Source of the DNA: Salinicola tamaricis
Lineage (GTDB): Bacteria; Pseudomonadota; Gammaproteobacteria; Pseudomonadales; Halomonadaceae
DNA length: 64,000 nt
Assembly (NCBI RefSeq): GCF_003006155.1
Contig: NZ_CP023559.1
Span: 558,001 to 622,000 of the forward strand
Direction of reading: 5' to 3'
A program made the position numbers and the translations under genes. A model generated the notes under the pieces. That model was not told the DNA's origin. It did no database searches and worked only from the letters and a program-made list of their open reading frames with translations. The first letter of the stretch is position 1, and every line of letters begins with the position of its first letter. Positions 42,465-52,840 of this stretch are shown in pieces.

Positions 42465-43337
42465 CCCCACCACCAGGGCGTGAAAAGCGCTCGCCGTGGA
42501 GGAGAGCTGCTGGTCGGCGCGGGTGACGACGCCGACCGGCCGCTCGATGATCGGCGCGGAGAGCGCCAGACAGCGCACCCCCAGCGCCTCCATTTGATCG
42601 CGACACAGCGCCGGCACTGCGCTCACGCCAAGCCCCTTGCCGACCAGTTGGCCCACCGTGGCCAGCTGGTGGCTCTCGAACGCCACCGGCAGGCTCAGTC
42701 CGTGCTGCGCCAGCTGGCGTTCCAGCACCACGCGAACCTGTGACGGCCGCTGCAGGGTGATGAAGGGATACTCGAGCAGTGACGCCCAGGTGATCTCGTG
42801 CGCCGCCGCCAGCGCCGAATCCGGCGGTACCGCGGCGACGAAGCGGTCGAGATAGAGCGGCGTGAAGGCCAGCGCCTGCTGTGCCGGCGGCGCGAAGGCG
42901 ATCCCGAACTCCACCCGCTGGGTCAGCACCATCTCCACCACCTGCTCGTTGATCACGTCATGGATGGTCACGCCTATCCGCGGATGGCGTCGGCGAAAGG
43001 CAGCGATCAGCGGCGGCAGGCGGTTGGAGGCGAACGACGGCATGGCGGCGATCGCCAGATGCCCCTGCTGCAGATGGAAACGCCGACGCATGGCGTCCTC
43101 GACGTCGTCCCACTCCGCCAGTAGACGCCGTGCCAGCGGCAGCAGCGTCTCCCCCTCCGGCGTCAGCCGCACCTGACGCGTGGTGCGCGAAAAGAGCGCT
43201 CCGCCGAGCTGCGACTCGAGCGACTTCACCGCCAGGCTGAGCGCCGACTGAGTCACATGCAACCGCTCACAGGCCTTGGCGAAGCTCAGGGTCTGGGCCA
43301 CCGCGAGAAAGGCACGGAGCTGTTTGACGGTCATCAA
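42438..43337 (-). CDS. LysR-family transcriptional regulator
   Basis: 299-aa regulator. The N-terminal winged helix-turn-helix is typical (LRAFLAVAQTLSFAKACERL, then VTQSALSLAVKSLESQLG), with a periplasmic-binding-type effector domain after residue 90. A tandem ATG-ATG gives two possible starts (43337, 43334). It is divergent from the CoA-transferase/thiolase operon, with two perfect palindromes in between, so acting on that operon is the natural expectation. The effector could be acetoacetate or 3-hydroxybutyrate, but this is inference from position. The frame is intact. Confidence 0.9.
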   Translation of the reverse strand: MMTVKQLRAFLAVAQTLSFAKACERLHVTQSALSLAVKSLESQLGGALFSRTTRQVRLTPEGETLLPLARRLLAEWDDVEDAMRRRFHLQQGHLAIAAMPSFASNRLPPLIAAFRRRHPRIGVTIHDVINEQVVEMVLTQRVEFGIAFAPPAQQALAFTPLYLDRFVAAVPPDSALAAAHEITWASLLEYPFITLQRPSQVRVVLERQLAQHGLSLPVAFESHQLATVGQLVGKGLGVSAVPALCRDQMEALGVRCLALSAPIIERPVGVVTRADQQLSSTASAFHALVVGSGGEVVEI

Positions 43338-43342
43338 AACGC

Positions 43343-43373
43343 CTCATTAATGAGAAAACCTCGATAATTATCG
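43343..43373. promoter_or_regulatory. Twin 12-bp palindromes between lysR and CoA-transferase genes
   Basis: CTCATTAATGAG (43343-43354) and CGATAATTATCG (43362-43373) are both perfect 12-bp palindromes with centres 19 bp apart, close to two helical turns. They sit directly upstream of the LysR start codon in an otherwise GC-rich context. This geometry fits binding of a LysR tetramer at two sites. Confidence 0.65.
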
Positions 43374-43478
43374 GCGAAAATAAATTTAATAACAGCGCGA
43401 GGAGCGGGTCATAGTCATAGACACCGAGGTCGCCATGACCCGCACAGTACAACGCCAACGCTCACACCGAGGCCCTCC

Positions 43479-44217
43479 ATGACCCAAACCGCCGCAACGC
43501 AAGAGAGCCGCCCGCGCGGCAAGTGCTATCCCAGCGCACAGGCTGCGCTCGATGGCCTGATCGACAATGGTATGACCCTGGCCGTCGGTGGCTTCGGCCT
43601 GTGCGGCATCCCCGAAGCGCTGATCCAGGCCCTGCGCGACAGCGGCAAGCGTGACCTGACCGTGGCCAGCAACAACGCCGGCGTCGACGGCTTCGGGCTG
43701 GGGCTGCTGCTCGAATCCCGCCAGATCAAGAAGATGCTCTCCTCCTACGTGGGCGAGAACAAGGAGTTCGAACGCCAGTACCTCTCCGGCGAGCTGGAGC
43801 TCGAATTCTGCCCCAGGGCACCCTGGCCGAGCGCCTGCGCGCCGGCGGGGCCGGGATCGCCGCCTTCTACACAACCCGCACCGGCTACGGCACCAAGATC
43901 GCCGAAGGCAAGGAGGTGCGGGAGTTCGACGGCGAGCACTACGTGATGGAGCGCGGCCTGCCGGTGGACGTGGCGCTGATCAAGGCACAGGTCGCCGACC
44001 GCGCCGGCAACCTGCGTTTCAACAAGACCGCGCGCAACTTCAACCCGCTCGCTGCCATGGCTGGCCGGGTGTGCGTCGCCGAGGTCGAGGAATCGTCGAG
44101 ACCGGCGCCCTCGACCCCGACGACATCCACCTGCCGGGCATCTTCATCCACCGCCTGGTGCACAACCCGACCCCGGAGAAACGCATCGAGAAACGCACCC
44201 TGAGGGAGGGCAACTGA
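43479..44217 (+). CDS. 3-oxoacid CoA-transferase subunit A, two frameshifts
   Basis: Alpha subunit of a succinyl-CoA/acetyl-CoA:acetoacetate CoA-transferase, about 245 aa reconstructed (subunit A of these enzymes is 220-235 aa). The intact part has [20 protein letters not shown], with GGFGLCGIP as the family signature, and [15 protein letters not shown]. Near 43812 the frame is lost; the chain resumes with [20 protein letters not shown] and [21 protein letters not shown] second break near 44093 precedes the end ([17 protein letters not shown]). The TGA at 44215-44217 lies one base before subunit B. It is first in the operon with subunit B and the thiolase. Confidence 0.87.
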
Positions 44218-44218
44218 G

Positions 44219-44866
44219 ATGGCCTGGAACAAGGAAGAGATGGCGCAACGCGCCGCCGGCGAACTGCGCGACGGCTTCTACGTCAATCTGGGGATCGGCC
44301 AGCCGACGCTGGTGGCCAACTATATCCCCGAGGGCATGGAGGTGTGGCTGCAGTCGGAGAACGGCCTGCTCGGCATCGGCCCCTTTCCCACCGCGGAGAC
44401 CGTCGACCCGGATCTGATCAACGCCGGCAAGCAGACCGTCACTGCCCTGCCCGGCTCGAGCTACTTCGACAACGCCGAATCCTTCGCCATGATCCGTGGC
44501 GGCAAGATCAATCTGGCGATCCTCGGCGCGATGCAGGTCTCGGCCAAGGGGGATCTGGCCAACTGGATGATTCCGGGAAAGATGGTCAAGGGCATGGGCG
44601 GCGCCATGGATCTGGTCGCCGGGGTCCAGCGCGTGGTGGTGCTGATGACCCACACCGCCAAGGGCGAACACAAGATTCTCGATGAGTGCAGCCTGCCGCT
44701 GACCGGCGTCGGCGTGATCGATCGCATCATCACCGATCTCGGCGTGATGGACGTCACCGACCAGGGCCTGGCGCTGGTCGAGCTGGCCCCCGAGGTGACC
44801 TTCGAGGAGATCCGAGAGGCCACCGGCTGCGAGCTGATCGACCAGCGGGAGACACAGCATGCCTGA
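44219..44866 (+). CDS. 3-oxoacid CoA-transferase subunit B
   Basis: Beta subunit of 215 aa that carries the catalytic Glu, seen in the conserved motif [14 protein letters not shown]. The opening segment [20 protein letters not shown] and [18 protein letters not shown] are family hallmarks. The frame is intact. A GGAGGG site precedes the ATG. With subunit A it moves CoA from succinyl-CoA or acetyl-CoA to acetoacetate; acetoacetyl-CoA then goes to the thiolase, whose start overlaps this stop by 8 bp. Confidence 0.93.
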   Translation: MAWNKEEMAQRAAGELRDGFYVNLGIGQPTLVANYIPEGMEVWLQSENGLLGIGPFPTAETVDPDLINAGKQTVTALPGSSYFDNAESFAMIRGGKINLAILGAMQVSAKGDLANWMIPGKMVKGMGGAMDLVAGVQRVVVLMTHTAKGEHKILDECSLPLTGVGVIDRIITDLGVMDVTDQGLALVELAPEVTFEEIREATGCELIDQRETQHA

Positions 44867-46052
44867 TACCCACCACGACCGCGACGCGGTCATCGTCGCC
44901 GCCACGCGGACCCCCATCGGCAGCTTCCAGGGGGCGCTTTCCAGCGTGCCCGCCGTCACCCTGGGGGCCACGGTGATCCGTCGGGTGCTCGACGGCATCG
45001 ACCCGGCCAGCGTCGACGAAGTGATCATGGGCCATGTGCTGCGCGCCGGCCTGGGCCAGAACACCGCGCGCCAGGCGGCGATCGAAGCCGGCCTGCCCGA
45101 CGGCGTGCCGGCGATGACCATCGACAAGGTGTGCGGCTCCGGGCTCAAGGCAGTGCATCTGGCGGCCCAGGCGATCCGCTGCGGCGATGCCGAGATCGTC
45201 GTCGCCGGTGGCATGGAGAACATGAGCCTGGCGCCCTATGTGCTGCCCAAGGCGCGCACCGGCCTGCGCATGGGGCACGCCGAACTGCTCGACAGTCTGA
45301 TCCAGGACGGCCTGTGGGACGCTTTCAACGACTACCACATGGGCATCACCGCGGAGAACCTGGCCGAGCAGTACGCGATCTCGCGCCAGGCCCAGGACGC
45401 CTACGCCGCCGAGTCCCAGCGCCGCGCGGTGGCCGCCCGCGACGCCGGACGCTTCGACGCCGAGATCACCCCGGTGGAGGTGCCCCAGCGGCGCGGCGAC
45501 GCCATCGTCGTCGAGCGTGACGAGCAGCCGCGCGAGAGCGTCAGCGCCGAGTCGCTGGCCCGACTCAAGCCGGCCTTTCGCAAGGAGGGAACGGTCACCG
45601 CGGGCAACGCCTCGGCGATCAACGACGGCGCCAGCGCGCTGCTGATCATGAGCGCGGCGCGCGCCCGTGATCTCGGCTTACCGATTCTGGCGACCCTCCG
45701 CGCCAGCGCCAACGCCGCGGTCGACCCCGCCACCATGGGCATCGGCCCGGTACCGGCGACCCGGCGCTGTCTGGAACGTGCCGGCTGGACGCTCGCGCAA
45801 CTCGATCTGGTCGAGGCCAACGAGGCCTTCGCCGCGCAGACCCTGGCAGTGGCCAAGGAGCTCGGCTGGTCCGCCGACAAGGTCAACGTCAACGGCGGCG
45901 CCATTGCGCTGGGCCACCCGATCGGCGCCTCGGGCGCGCGCGTGCTGGTCACCCTGCTCTACGAGATGCAGCGCCGCGACGTCGCACGCGGGCTGGCCAC
46001 GCTATGCATCGGCGGCGGCCAGGGTGTCGCCACCGCGATCGAACGCGGCTGA
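44859..46052 (+). CDS. Acetyl-CoA C-acetyltransferase (thiolase)
   Basis: Splits acetoacetyl-CoA into two acetyl-CoA, or runs in reverse for polyhydroxybutyrate synthesis. At 397 aa it has the AtoB/PhaA length. The acyl-enzyme Cys lies in [15 protein letters not shown] (near residue 91), the His in [19 protein letters not shown] and the second Cys in [10 protein letters not shown]. Together with the CoA-transferase and the 3-hydroxybutyrate dehydrogenase next door, it makes a complete ketone-body path from 3-hydroxybutyrate to acetyl-CoA, a typical companion of PHB storage. It converges on the dehydrogenase gene across a repeat element. Confidence 0.94.
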   Translation: MPDTHHDRDAVIVAATRTPIGSFQGALSSVPAVTLGATVIRRVLDGIDPASVDEVIMGHVLRAGLGQNTARQAAIEAGLPDGVPAMTIDKVCGSGLKAVHLAAQAIRCGDAEIVVAGGMENMSLAPYVLPKARTGLRMGHAELLDSLIQDGLWDAFNDYHMGITAENLAEQYAISRQAQDAYAAESQRRAVAARDAGRFDAEITPVEVPQRRGDAIVVERDEQPRESVSAESLARLKPAFRKEGTVTAGNASAINDGASALLIMSAARARDLGLPILATLRASANAAVDPATMGIGPVPATRRCLERAGWTLAQLDLVEANEAFAAQTLAVAKELGWSADKVNVNGGAIALGHPIGASGARVLVTLLYEMQRRDVARGLATLCIGGGQGVATAIERG

Positions 46053-46086
46053 TCCCGACCCACCGCGGCCCGCGAGGCTCTCGCGC

Positions 46087-46228
46087 AGGTACTGTCTGAA
46101 AAGTCGACGAGCGAAGACCAGGCAAGGCAAAAATCGGCGAAAACGCGGAGTTTACGGGGTGTAAATGAGCATTTTGAGCCGATTTTTAACGCCGCATGGG
46201 CGAGCGCAGTCCTTTTCAGGCAGTACCT
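46087..46228. repeat. MITE-like inverted-repeat element, copy B (142 bp)
   Basis: Ends are AGGTACTGTCTGAAAAG and CTTTTCAGGCAGTACCT, matching at 16 of 17 positions as inverted repeats. A second, inner inverted repeat (AAAAATCGGC / GCCGATTTTT) lies near the middle. No coding capacity. It fills the gap between the convergent thiolase and 3-hydroxybutyrate dehydrogenase genes and its right end runs into the TAG stop of the latter. It shares its core with copy A at 41425. Confidence 0.8.
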
Positions 46229-47003
46229 AGCGGGCCGTCCACCCCAGATCGATCCCCCAGTCGGCCCCGGTCACCGCCGCGGCGCCATCGGAGACCAGAT
46301 AGGCCACCAGCTCGGCGACCTCGGCGGGCTCGATCAGACGCTTGACCGCCGCCCCGGCGAGCATGATCTTCTCGACCACCTCGGCCTCGTCCATGGCGTT
46401 CAGACGCGCCTGATCGGCGATCTGCTTCTCCACCAGCGGTGTACGCACATAGGCCGGGCAGATGGCGTTGGCGGTGATGCCATGCTCGCCGCCTTCCAGT
46501 GCCGCGGTGCGGGTCAGGCCGATCAAGCCATGCTTGGCGCTGACGTAGGCTGCCTTGCCCGGTGAGGCCACCTTGGCGTGGATGGAGGCGACATTGACGA
46601 TCCGACCCCAACCGCCGCGCTGCATATGGGGCCACGCCGCCTGAGTGAGCAGAAAGGGCGCGGTGAGCATCAGATCGAGAATCTGGCGCCACTTCTCCTC
46701 GGGGAAGTGGGCGATATCGGCAACATGCTGGATACCGGCGTTGTTGACCAGGATATCGACGCCGCCGAACGCCTCAACCGCAGCGTCGATGGCACCGCGG
46801 CACTGAGCGCCGTCGGTCAGATCCGCCGCGAAGAAGCGCGCACCGGCAGCCTCGGCGACCGCGCGGCCTTCGGGGTTGAAATCCACCGCCAGCACGCGCT
46901 GGCCGCGGGCGGCCAGCGTCTCGACCACGGCACGCCCGATCCCGCTGGAGCTGCCGGTAACCACCGCCACGCGTGGCGCTTCAGACTGCAACGTAGGACT
47001 CAT
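46227..47003 (-). CDS. 3-hydroxybutyrate dehydrogenase (SDR)
   Basis: SDR of 258 aa that oxidises D-3-hydroxybutyrate to acetoacetate with NAD. It shows TGSSSGIG near residue 17, NNAGIQHVADIAHFPEEKW (the NNAGIQHV segment is specific for this enzyme type), catalytic Ser in NVASIHAKVASPGKAAY, and Tyr-Lys in YVSAKHG. CPAYVRTPLVEKQI also matches the subfamily. A longer in-frame start at 47105 runs through a repeat and is rejected; ATG 47003 has a GAGAGG site. Acetoacetate made here is the substrate of the CoA-transferase encoded on the opposite strand. Confidence 0.92.
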   Translation of the reverse strand: MSPTLQSEAPRVAVVTGSSSGIGRAVVETLAARGQRVLAVDFNPEGRAVAEAAGARFFAADLTDGAQCRGAIDAAVEAFGGVDILVNNAGIQHVADIAHFPEEKWRQILDLMLTAPFLLTQAAWPHMQRGGWGRIVNVASIHAKVASPGKAAYVSAKHGLIGLTRTAALEGGEHGITANAICPAYVRTPLVEKQIADQARLNAMDEAEVVEKIMLAGAAVKRLIEPAEVAELVAYLVSDGAAAVTGADWGIDLGWTAR

Positions 47004-47076
47004 GGGCACCTCTCTTTCGATTATCGATGCGCCTAGCGCGTAGCAGCGAGCCACCTGGTAAAGCCGACTAGCGCCA

Positions 47077-47108
47077 TACTTTTCAGCAACGGTACTTTTC
47101 AGCAACAG
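47077..47108. repeat. Two tandem 16-bp repeats with repeat-family remnants
   Basis: TACTTTTCAGCAACGG is followed directly by TACTTTTCAGCAACAG (one mismatch). The CTTTTCAG core equals the inner end of repeat copy B, and the downstream stretch to 47143 (GTGTCAGAAG... TTTCAGACGGTACC) looks like a further worn copy of that element next to the eda stop codon. Confidence 0.55.
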
Positions 47109-47141
47109 GACGTGTCAGAAGCCATCCGTTTCAGACGGTAC

Positions 47142-47807
47142 CTAGCGCGGATAGCGCTGCGTCGCTTCACGGGTCAAGCGTGTGATCTCGGCCCAGTCCT
47201 CCTGATCGACCAGCGCCTTGGGCGCCATCCACGATCCTCCCACACACATCACGTTGGGCAGTGCCAGATAGTCGGCGGCGTTGTCCACGGTCACCCCGCC
47301 GGTGGGGCAGAACAGCGCTTCGGGCAGCGGCCCGCCGAACGACTTGAGCGCCTTGGCGCCGCCGTTGGCCTCGGCGGGGAAGAACTTGAAGCGGCGATAG
47401 CCGCGCTCCCAGCCGGTGACCACCTCGGAGACCGTGGCCACCCCCGGCAGCAGCGGTACCTCGCTGGCGATGCCATGCTCGAACAGCGCCGGCGTGGTGC
47501 CCGGGGTGACCACGAAGTCGACCCCGAGCTCCTCGCAGATCCGATACTGCTCGACACTGAGTACGGTGCCGGCGCCCAGAGTGACCTCAGGCAGGGCTTC
47601 ACGGATGCGCTGTATCGCCTCCACCGCGCAGTCGGTACGCAGGGTGATCTCGAGAACATCGAGGCCGCCGTCGACCAGCGCCTGCGCCAGGGGCACGGCG
47701 TGGTCGAGACGCTCGATGACCAGCACCGGGATGATCGAGGTGGCGCGGCAGATAGCGTCGAGGCGATCGGTCTGCACCTGCGGCAGGAGACGGGTGACGG
47801 ATGACAT
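47142..47807 (-). CDS. eda: KDPG aldolase Eda
   Basis: Cleaves 2-keto-3-deoxy-6-phosphogluconate to pyruvate and glyceraldehyde 3-phosphate. At 221 aa it has the normal length. The catalytic Glu is in LDVLEITLRTD, the Schiff-base Lys in RRFKFFPAEANGG, and LGAGTVLSVEQ and FCPTGGVTVDNAADYL are family hallmarks. The ATG at 47807 has a GAGGAA site; the longer in-frame ATG upstream is a shadow inside pgl. Third gene of zwf-pgl-eda, 77 bp after pgl. With Edd at 36.8 kb it completes the Entner-Doudoroff pathway. Confidence 0.95.
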   Translation of the reverse strand: MSSVTRLLPQVQTDRLDAICRATSIIPVLVIERLDHAVPLAQALVDGGLDVLEITLRTDCAVEAIQRIREALPEVTLGAGTVLSVEQYRICEELGVDFVVTPGTTPALFEHGIASEVPLLPGVATVSEVVTGWERGYRRFKFFPAEANGGAKALKSFGGPLPEALFCPTGGVTVDNAADYLALPNVMCVGGSWMAPKALVDQEDWAEITRLTREATQRYPR

Positions 47808-47884
47808 GACAAGGTTCCTCGTTGGATGGTCGATGACGCAGGCGCCGTGGCCGGTGAGAAGCGGCGCCTGCGGTCGCGCCCCGT

Positions 47885-48559
47885 TCAGGGCGCCCAGTAG
47901 ATTGCCAGCGGGCAACTGAGAAAGGCCCGGATCGGCAGTTCGCGCACGTCGTCCCCCGCCAGCGCCCGGGCCAGCACCGTACGCTTGGCGTCGCCGACGA
48001 TATGCAGCGCATGCCGCCGAGCGGCGTGCAGGCGCGCGGCGCTCAGGGTGATTCGGGGGTGGTTGGCGCTGGGCGCGCGCACCGCCACCGCCGCTTCGTC
48101 GCTGCACAGGGCCAGGCTCAGCTCGAGGCTATCGGGGAACAGCGACGCGGTATGGCCATCGCCGCCCATTCCCAGGACCACCAGGCTGGCCGGCCATGGC
48201 AACGTATCGAGACGCTCGGCCACGCTCGCCGCACCCTCTTCCGGGGTGGCGTGGTCACTGGTCAGCGGGTGCAGGGTCGCCGCGGCCGCGGGCCCGGTCA
48301 GCAGCGTCTCACGCAGCAGGCGCGCATTGCTGTCGGGGTGATCGGCGTCGACCCAGCGCTCATCGGTCAGGGTGATATCGACCCGTGACCAGTCGAGCGG
48401 CTGCGCGGCGAGGCAGCGCAGAAATGGCGTCGGCGTGGAGCCGCCGGAGAGCACCAGCAGTACCCGCGGCTGGCTCGCGAGATCGGCGGCAAGCGCCGCG
48501 GCGGCGGCCTCGGCGAGCTGCGCGCCGAGGCGATCACGGCCGCTGTCAGCAGTCTTCAT
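47885..48559 (-). CDS. pgl: 6-phosphogluconolactonase Pgl (DevB type)
   Basis: Hydrolyses 6-phosphogluconolactone. It is 224 aa, the size of the DevB/SOL family. VLSGGSTPTPFLRCLA forms the phosphate-binding loop, ITLTDERWVDADHPDSNARL is the active-site signature, and VVLGMGGDGHTASLFPDS carries the catalytic His. The frame is intact. The start codon lies inside a 16-bp tandem repeat shared with the end of zwf; a second ATG in the same repeat 16 bp upstream opens only a 9-codon frame. Confidence 0.93.
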   Translation of the reverse strand: MKTADSGRDRLGAQLAEAAAAALAADLASQPRVLLVLSGGSTPTPFLRCLAAQPLDWSRVDITLTDERWVDADHPDSNARLLRETLLTGPAAAATLHPLTSDHATPEEGAASVAERLDTLPWPASLVVLGMGGDGHTASLFPDSLELSLALCSDEAAVAVRAPSANHPRITLSAARLHAARRHALHIVGDAKRTVLARALAGDDVRELPIRAFLSCPLAIYWAP

Positions 48560-48577
48560 ACTCAGTAGTCTTCATAC

Positions 48578-48594
<17 letters not shown>
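48551..48594. repeat. 16-bp tandem repeat across the zwf stop and pgl start
   Basis: AGTCTTCATACTCAGT occurs twice in full (48551-48566, 48567-48582) and once as 11 of its 16 bases (48583-48593). On the coding strand each unit holds ATGAAGACT and a TGA, so the array contains the last zwf codons, the zwf stop, a decoy ATG and the pgl start. Confidence 0.9.
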
Positions 48595-50062
<1,468 letters not shown>

Positions 50063-50080
50063 TGCCTCCCTCCGCTTGTG

Positions 50081-50094
50081 TGGTTAATTTACGA
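50081..50094. promoter_or_regulatory. Candidate HexR site upstream of zwf
   Basis: TGGTTAATTTACGA matches the centre of the gap/edd palindrome (TGGTAAGTTTACCA) at 11 of 14 positions. It lies 19 bp upstream of the zwf start codon, in the hexR/zwf divergent region where HexR is known to act in related bacteria. Confidence 0.55.
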
Positions 50095-50297
50095 ATAAAA
50101 TACGCCATTCCGAGCCGAGTTGACACGCGACTTGCGCATCATGTGACTACGACGGCGGCCAATTCGGTCACTCACTTACCGCTTGCGGTCGCGTCCTCGG
50201 CCGGCATTGCTTGGCGCCACCGGCGCCGCGGGCTAGGATGCAGGGTTTGTGTCAAACCGTGATGGCACGCCCCGCTGCCAGGAGACTCACCGCTAGC

Positions 50298-51158
50298 ATG
50301 GCCAACCACGATCTCATCGCCCGGATCCGAACGCGGATCGACGAGCTGAACCGATCGGAACGCAAGGTCGCCGAGGTGATTCTGCGCGACCCCGATGCCG
50401 CGATTGGCATGAGCATAGCCACTCTGGCACAGGCTGCCACGGTGAGCGAACCGACCGTCAACCGATTCTGCCGTAACTTCGACACCAAGGGTTATCCCGA
50501 CTTCAAGATCCAGTTGGCGCAGAGTCTGGCCGGCGGTACGCCCTATGTCAGCCGCAGCGTGGAGAGCGACGACGACGCCAGCGCCTACACCGACAAGATC
50601 ATCGGTGCGACCATCGCCGCCCTCGACGAAGCGCGGCGCACGGTCGACCCCAAGCGCATCGAACGTGTGGTCGATCATCTCTCGCAGGCGCGTCAGATCA
50701 ACTTCTTCGCCCTTGGCGCCTCGGCGCCCGCCGCCTTCGATGCCCACAACAAGTTCTTCCGCTTCAATCTACCGGTCTCGGCGCACAACGACGTGTTGAC
50801 CCAGCGCATGATCGCCGCCGCCGCGCATACCGGTGACGTCATCGTGGTGATCTCCTATACCGGGCGCACCCGCGAGCTGGTCGAGGTGGCCCAGCTCGCC
50901 AGCGAGAGCGGCGCCACGGTGATCGGCATCACCCGCGAGGGTTCGCCGCTGGCCGAGGTATGCACCGATCTGCTGCCGGTCGATCTGGCCGAGGACACCG
51001 AGGTCTACATGCCGATGGCCTCGCGCATGATTCACATGGCGCTGATCGACGTGCTGGCCACCGGTGTGACGCTGCGCCGCGGCAAGTCGTTCCTGCCGCA
51101 TCTGCGCAAGATCAAGGAAAGCCTGCGCCCGACCAAGTTTCCCCCCGCCAAGGAGTGA
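50298..51158 (+). CDS. hexR: RpiR-family regulator HexR
   Basis: Regulator of glucose catabolism that releases DNA when it binds KDPG. It has 286 aa: an N-terminal RpiR-type helix-turn-helix ([20 protein letters not shown], then [20 protein letters not shown]) and a C-terminal SIS sugar-phosphate domain ([39 protein letters not shown]). The divergent zwf-pgl-eda operon is the classic HexR neighbourhood. The ATG at 50298 has an AGGAG site; a longer frame start at 50211 lacks support. Targets predicted here are zwf, gap and edd. Confidence 0.94.
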   Translation: MANHDLIARIRTRIDELNRSERKVAEVILRDPDAAIGMSIATLAQAATVSEPTVNRFCRNFDTKGYPDFKIQLAQSLAGGTPYVSRSVESDDDASAYTDKIIGATIAALDEARRTVDPKRIERVVDHLSQARQINFFALGASAPAAFDAHNKFFRFNLPVSAHNDVLTQRMIAAAAHTGDVIVVISYTGRTRELVEVAQLASESGATVIGITREGSPLAEVCTDLLPVDLAEDTEVYMPMASRMIHMALIDVLATGVTLRRGKSFLPHLRKIKESLRPTKFPPAKE

Positions 51159-51295
51159 AGGTCACGGCGCGGTATCTTAAAGGTCGGTGGCAAAAGCGGT
51201 TATCATGAATGCCGAGGCGCGGTCGCAGGTCATTGATCCACGACCGCGTCCGCCCAATGACAAGTCTTGTTAGCCCCCCTATTCGAGGTCACGCC

Positions 51296-52147
51296 ATGCG
51301 CTGGTTGTTCGCTCTGGCTCTGATGCTGGTCGGCAGCGTCTCGCAAGCCGACACTTTCCGCTTCACCGCGATTCCCGACGAAGATCAGTCGCGCCTGGTC
51401 GAGCGCTTCTCCAAGGTCGCCGATTACCTCTCGGACAAGCTCGGCGTCGAGGTCGAGTACGTGCCGGTGACCTCCTATGGCGCGGCGGTGACCGCCTTCC
51501 GCAACGACCAGGTGCAGCTGGCCTGGTTCGGTGGCCTCTCCGGGGTTCAGGCGCGCCGTCTGGTACCCGGCTCCCAGGCCATTGCCCAGGGCAAGGAGGA
51601 CGCCGAATTCCGCAGCTACTTCATCGCCAACACGCAAGCCGATATCGCCCCTTCCGAGACGGCGCTGCCCGAGGCGGTGCGCGGCCACAGCTTCACCTTC
51701 GGCGCCAAGACCTCGACCTCGGGGCGACTGATGCCCGAGCACTTCATCCGCCAGCGCTTCGATGCGGCCCCCGACAAGGTTTTTTCGCGGGTCGGCTTCT
51801 CCGGCGACCACTCACGCACCATTGCCCTGGTCGAGTCCGGTACCTATGACGTCGGCGCGGTCAACTTCACCGTGTGGCAAGCAGCGGTCGCCGATGGCCG
51901 AGTGGATACCGACAAGGTGGCAGTGATCTGGAAGTCGCCCACCTATCCCGACTATCAGTGGACCCTGCGCGGCGATGTCGACGCGCGCTACGGCGAGGGC
52001 TTCAGCGCCAAGGTGCGCCAGGCGCTGCTCGACATGACCGACCCCGCCCTGCTCGAGAGCTTCCCGCGCTCCGGCTTCATCCCGGCCAGCAACGCCGACT
52101 ATGCGCCGATCGAGGAGGTCGGTGAGTCGATCGGCGTGCTGCGCTGA
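51296..52147 (+). CDS. PhnD-like ABC transporter substrate-binding protein
   Basis: Periplasmic binding protein of 283 aa with a signal peptide ending SVSQA. Family features are RFTAIPDEDQSRLVERFSKV, LGVEVEYVPVTSYGAAVTAF and QLAWFGGLSGVQARRLVPGS, then RTIALVESGTYDVGAVNFTV. This is the PhnD-like oxyanion-binding fold used for phosphonate, phosphite and related anions. The variant with an IPDEDQ-type start resembles proteins annotated as putative selenate transporter components, but substrate cannot be decided from sequence. It is the first gene of a three-gene import system. An 8-bp inverted repeat (CGCGGTCG / CGACCGCG) lies 48 bp upstream. Confidence 0.85.
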   Translation: MRWLFALALMLVGSVSQADTFRFTAIPDEDQSRLVERFSKVADYLSDKLGVEVEYVPVTSYGAAVTAFRNDQVQLAWFGGLSGVQARRLVPGSQAIAQGKEDAEFRSYFIANTQADIAPSETALPEAVRGHSFTFGAKTSTSGRLMPEHFIRQRFDAAPDKVFSRVGFSGDHSRTIALVESGTYDVGAVNFTVWQAAVADGRVDTDKVAVIWKSPTYPDYQWTLRGDVDARYGEGFSAKVRQALLDMTDPALLESFPRSGFIPASNADYAPIEEVGESIGVLR

Positions 52148-52153
52148 GCGCGC

Positions 52154-52840
52154 GTGACGCTCCTTCGCTTCGACGGTGACGACCTGGGGCACGCCGACCG
52201 GGTCGTGCTGCCAGGACTGTCGCTGACCCTGGCGCGCGGCCAGCAGGTCGCCCTGCTGGGCCAGAGCGGTGCCGGCAAGTCGACCCTGCTGAGTGCGATC
52301 CGCGCCCGGCTCGACCCGCTCGCCGCCTGGTGCCCGCAGAGCCACGGTCTGGTGCCGCTGCTCTCGGTCTACCACAACGTCTACATGGGCCGGCTGGAGC
52401 GCCACGGCGCCCTGGCCAACCTGCTCAACCTGCTGCGCCCGAATCGTGACGCCTGGCAGGCGGTCGAGTCGCTGTGCGCCGAGCTCGGCCTCGACGGCCT
52501 GCTGCGCCGCCCGGTGGAGCGCCTCTCCGGCGGCCAGCGTCAGCGCGTGGCGATCGCCCGCGCGCTCTATCAGCAGCGCGAGATCTTCCTCGGCGACGAG
52601 CCGCTGGCCAGCGTCGACCCGCACCAGGCCCTGCGCCTGCTGCAGCGGATCCAGCGCCAGCACGCCACCAGCGTCATCGCACTACACCAGCACCGCCTGG
52701 CGCTGAGCCACTTCGACCGGGTGATCGGGCTGCGCGACGGCCAGGTCCAGCTGGACGCCGCCAGCCGTGAGCTCACCCTGGCCGATCTCGACGCGCTCTA
52801 CCCCGACGCCTCGACCAGCGCCGCCGCAACGTCCGCATGA
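52154..52840 (+). CDS. ABC transporter ATPase (PhnC-like)
   Basis: 228-aa ATPase: Walker A GQSGAGKST, ABC signature LSGGQRQRVAIARAL, Walker B EIFLGDEPLASVD and the switch His in SVIALHQH. It starts with GTG 7 bp after the binding protein gene. The chain is shorter than typical PhnC (about 260 aa) and the Q-loop is seen as WCPQSHGLVP. It overlaps the permease gene as ATGA. It energises import of the anion bound by the upstream protein. Confidence 0.9.
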   Translation: MTLLRFDGDDLGHADRVVLPGLSLTLARGQQVALLGQSGAGKSTLLSAIRARLDPLAAWCPQSHGLVPLLSVYHNVYMGRLERHGALANLLNLLRPNRDAWQAVESLCAELGLDGLLRRPVERLSGGQRQRVAIARALYQQREIFLGDEPLASVDPHQALRLLQRIQRQHATSVIALHQHRLALSHFDRVIGLRDGQVQLDAASRELTLADLDALYPDASTSAAATSA

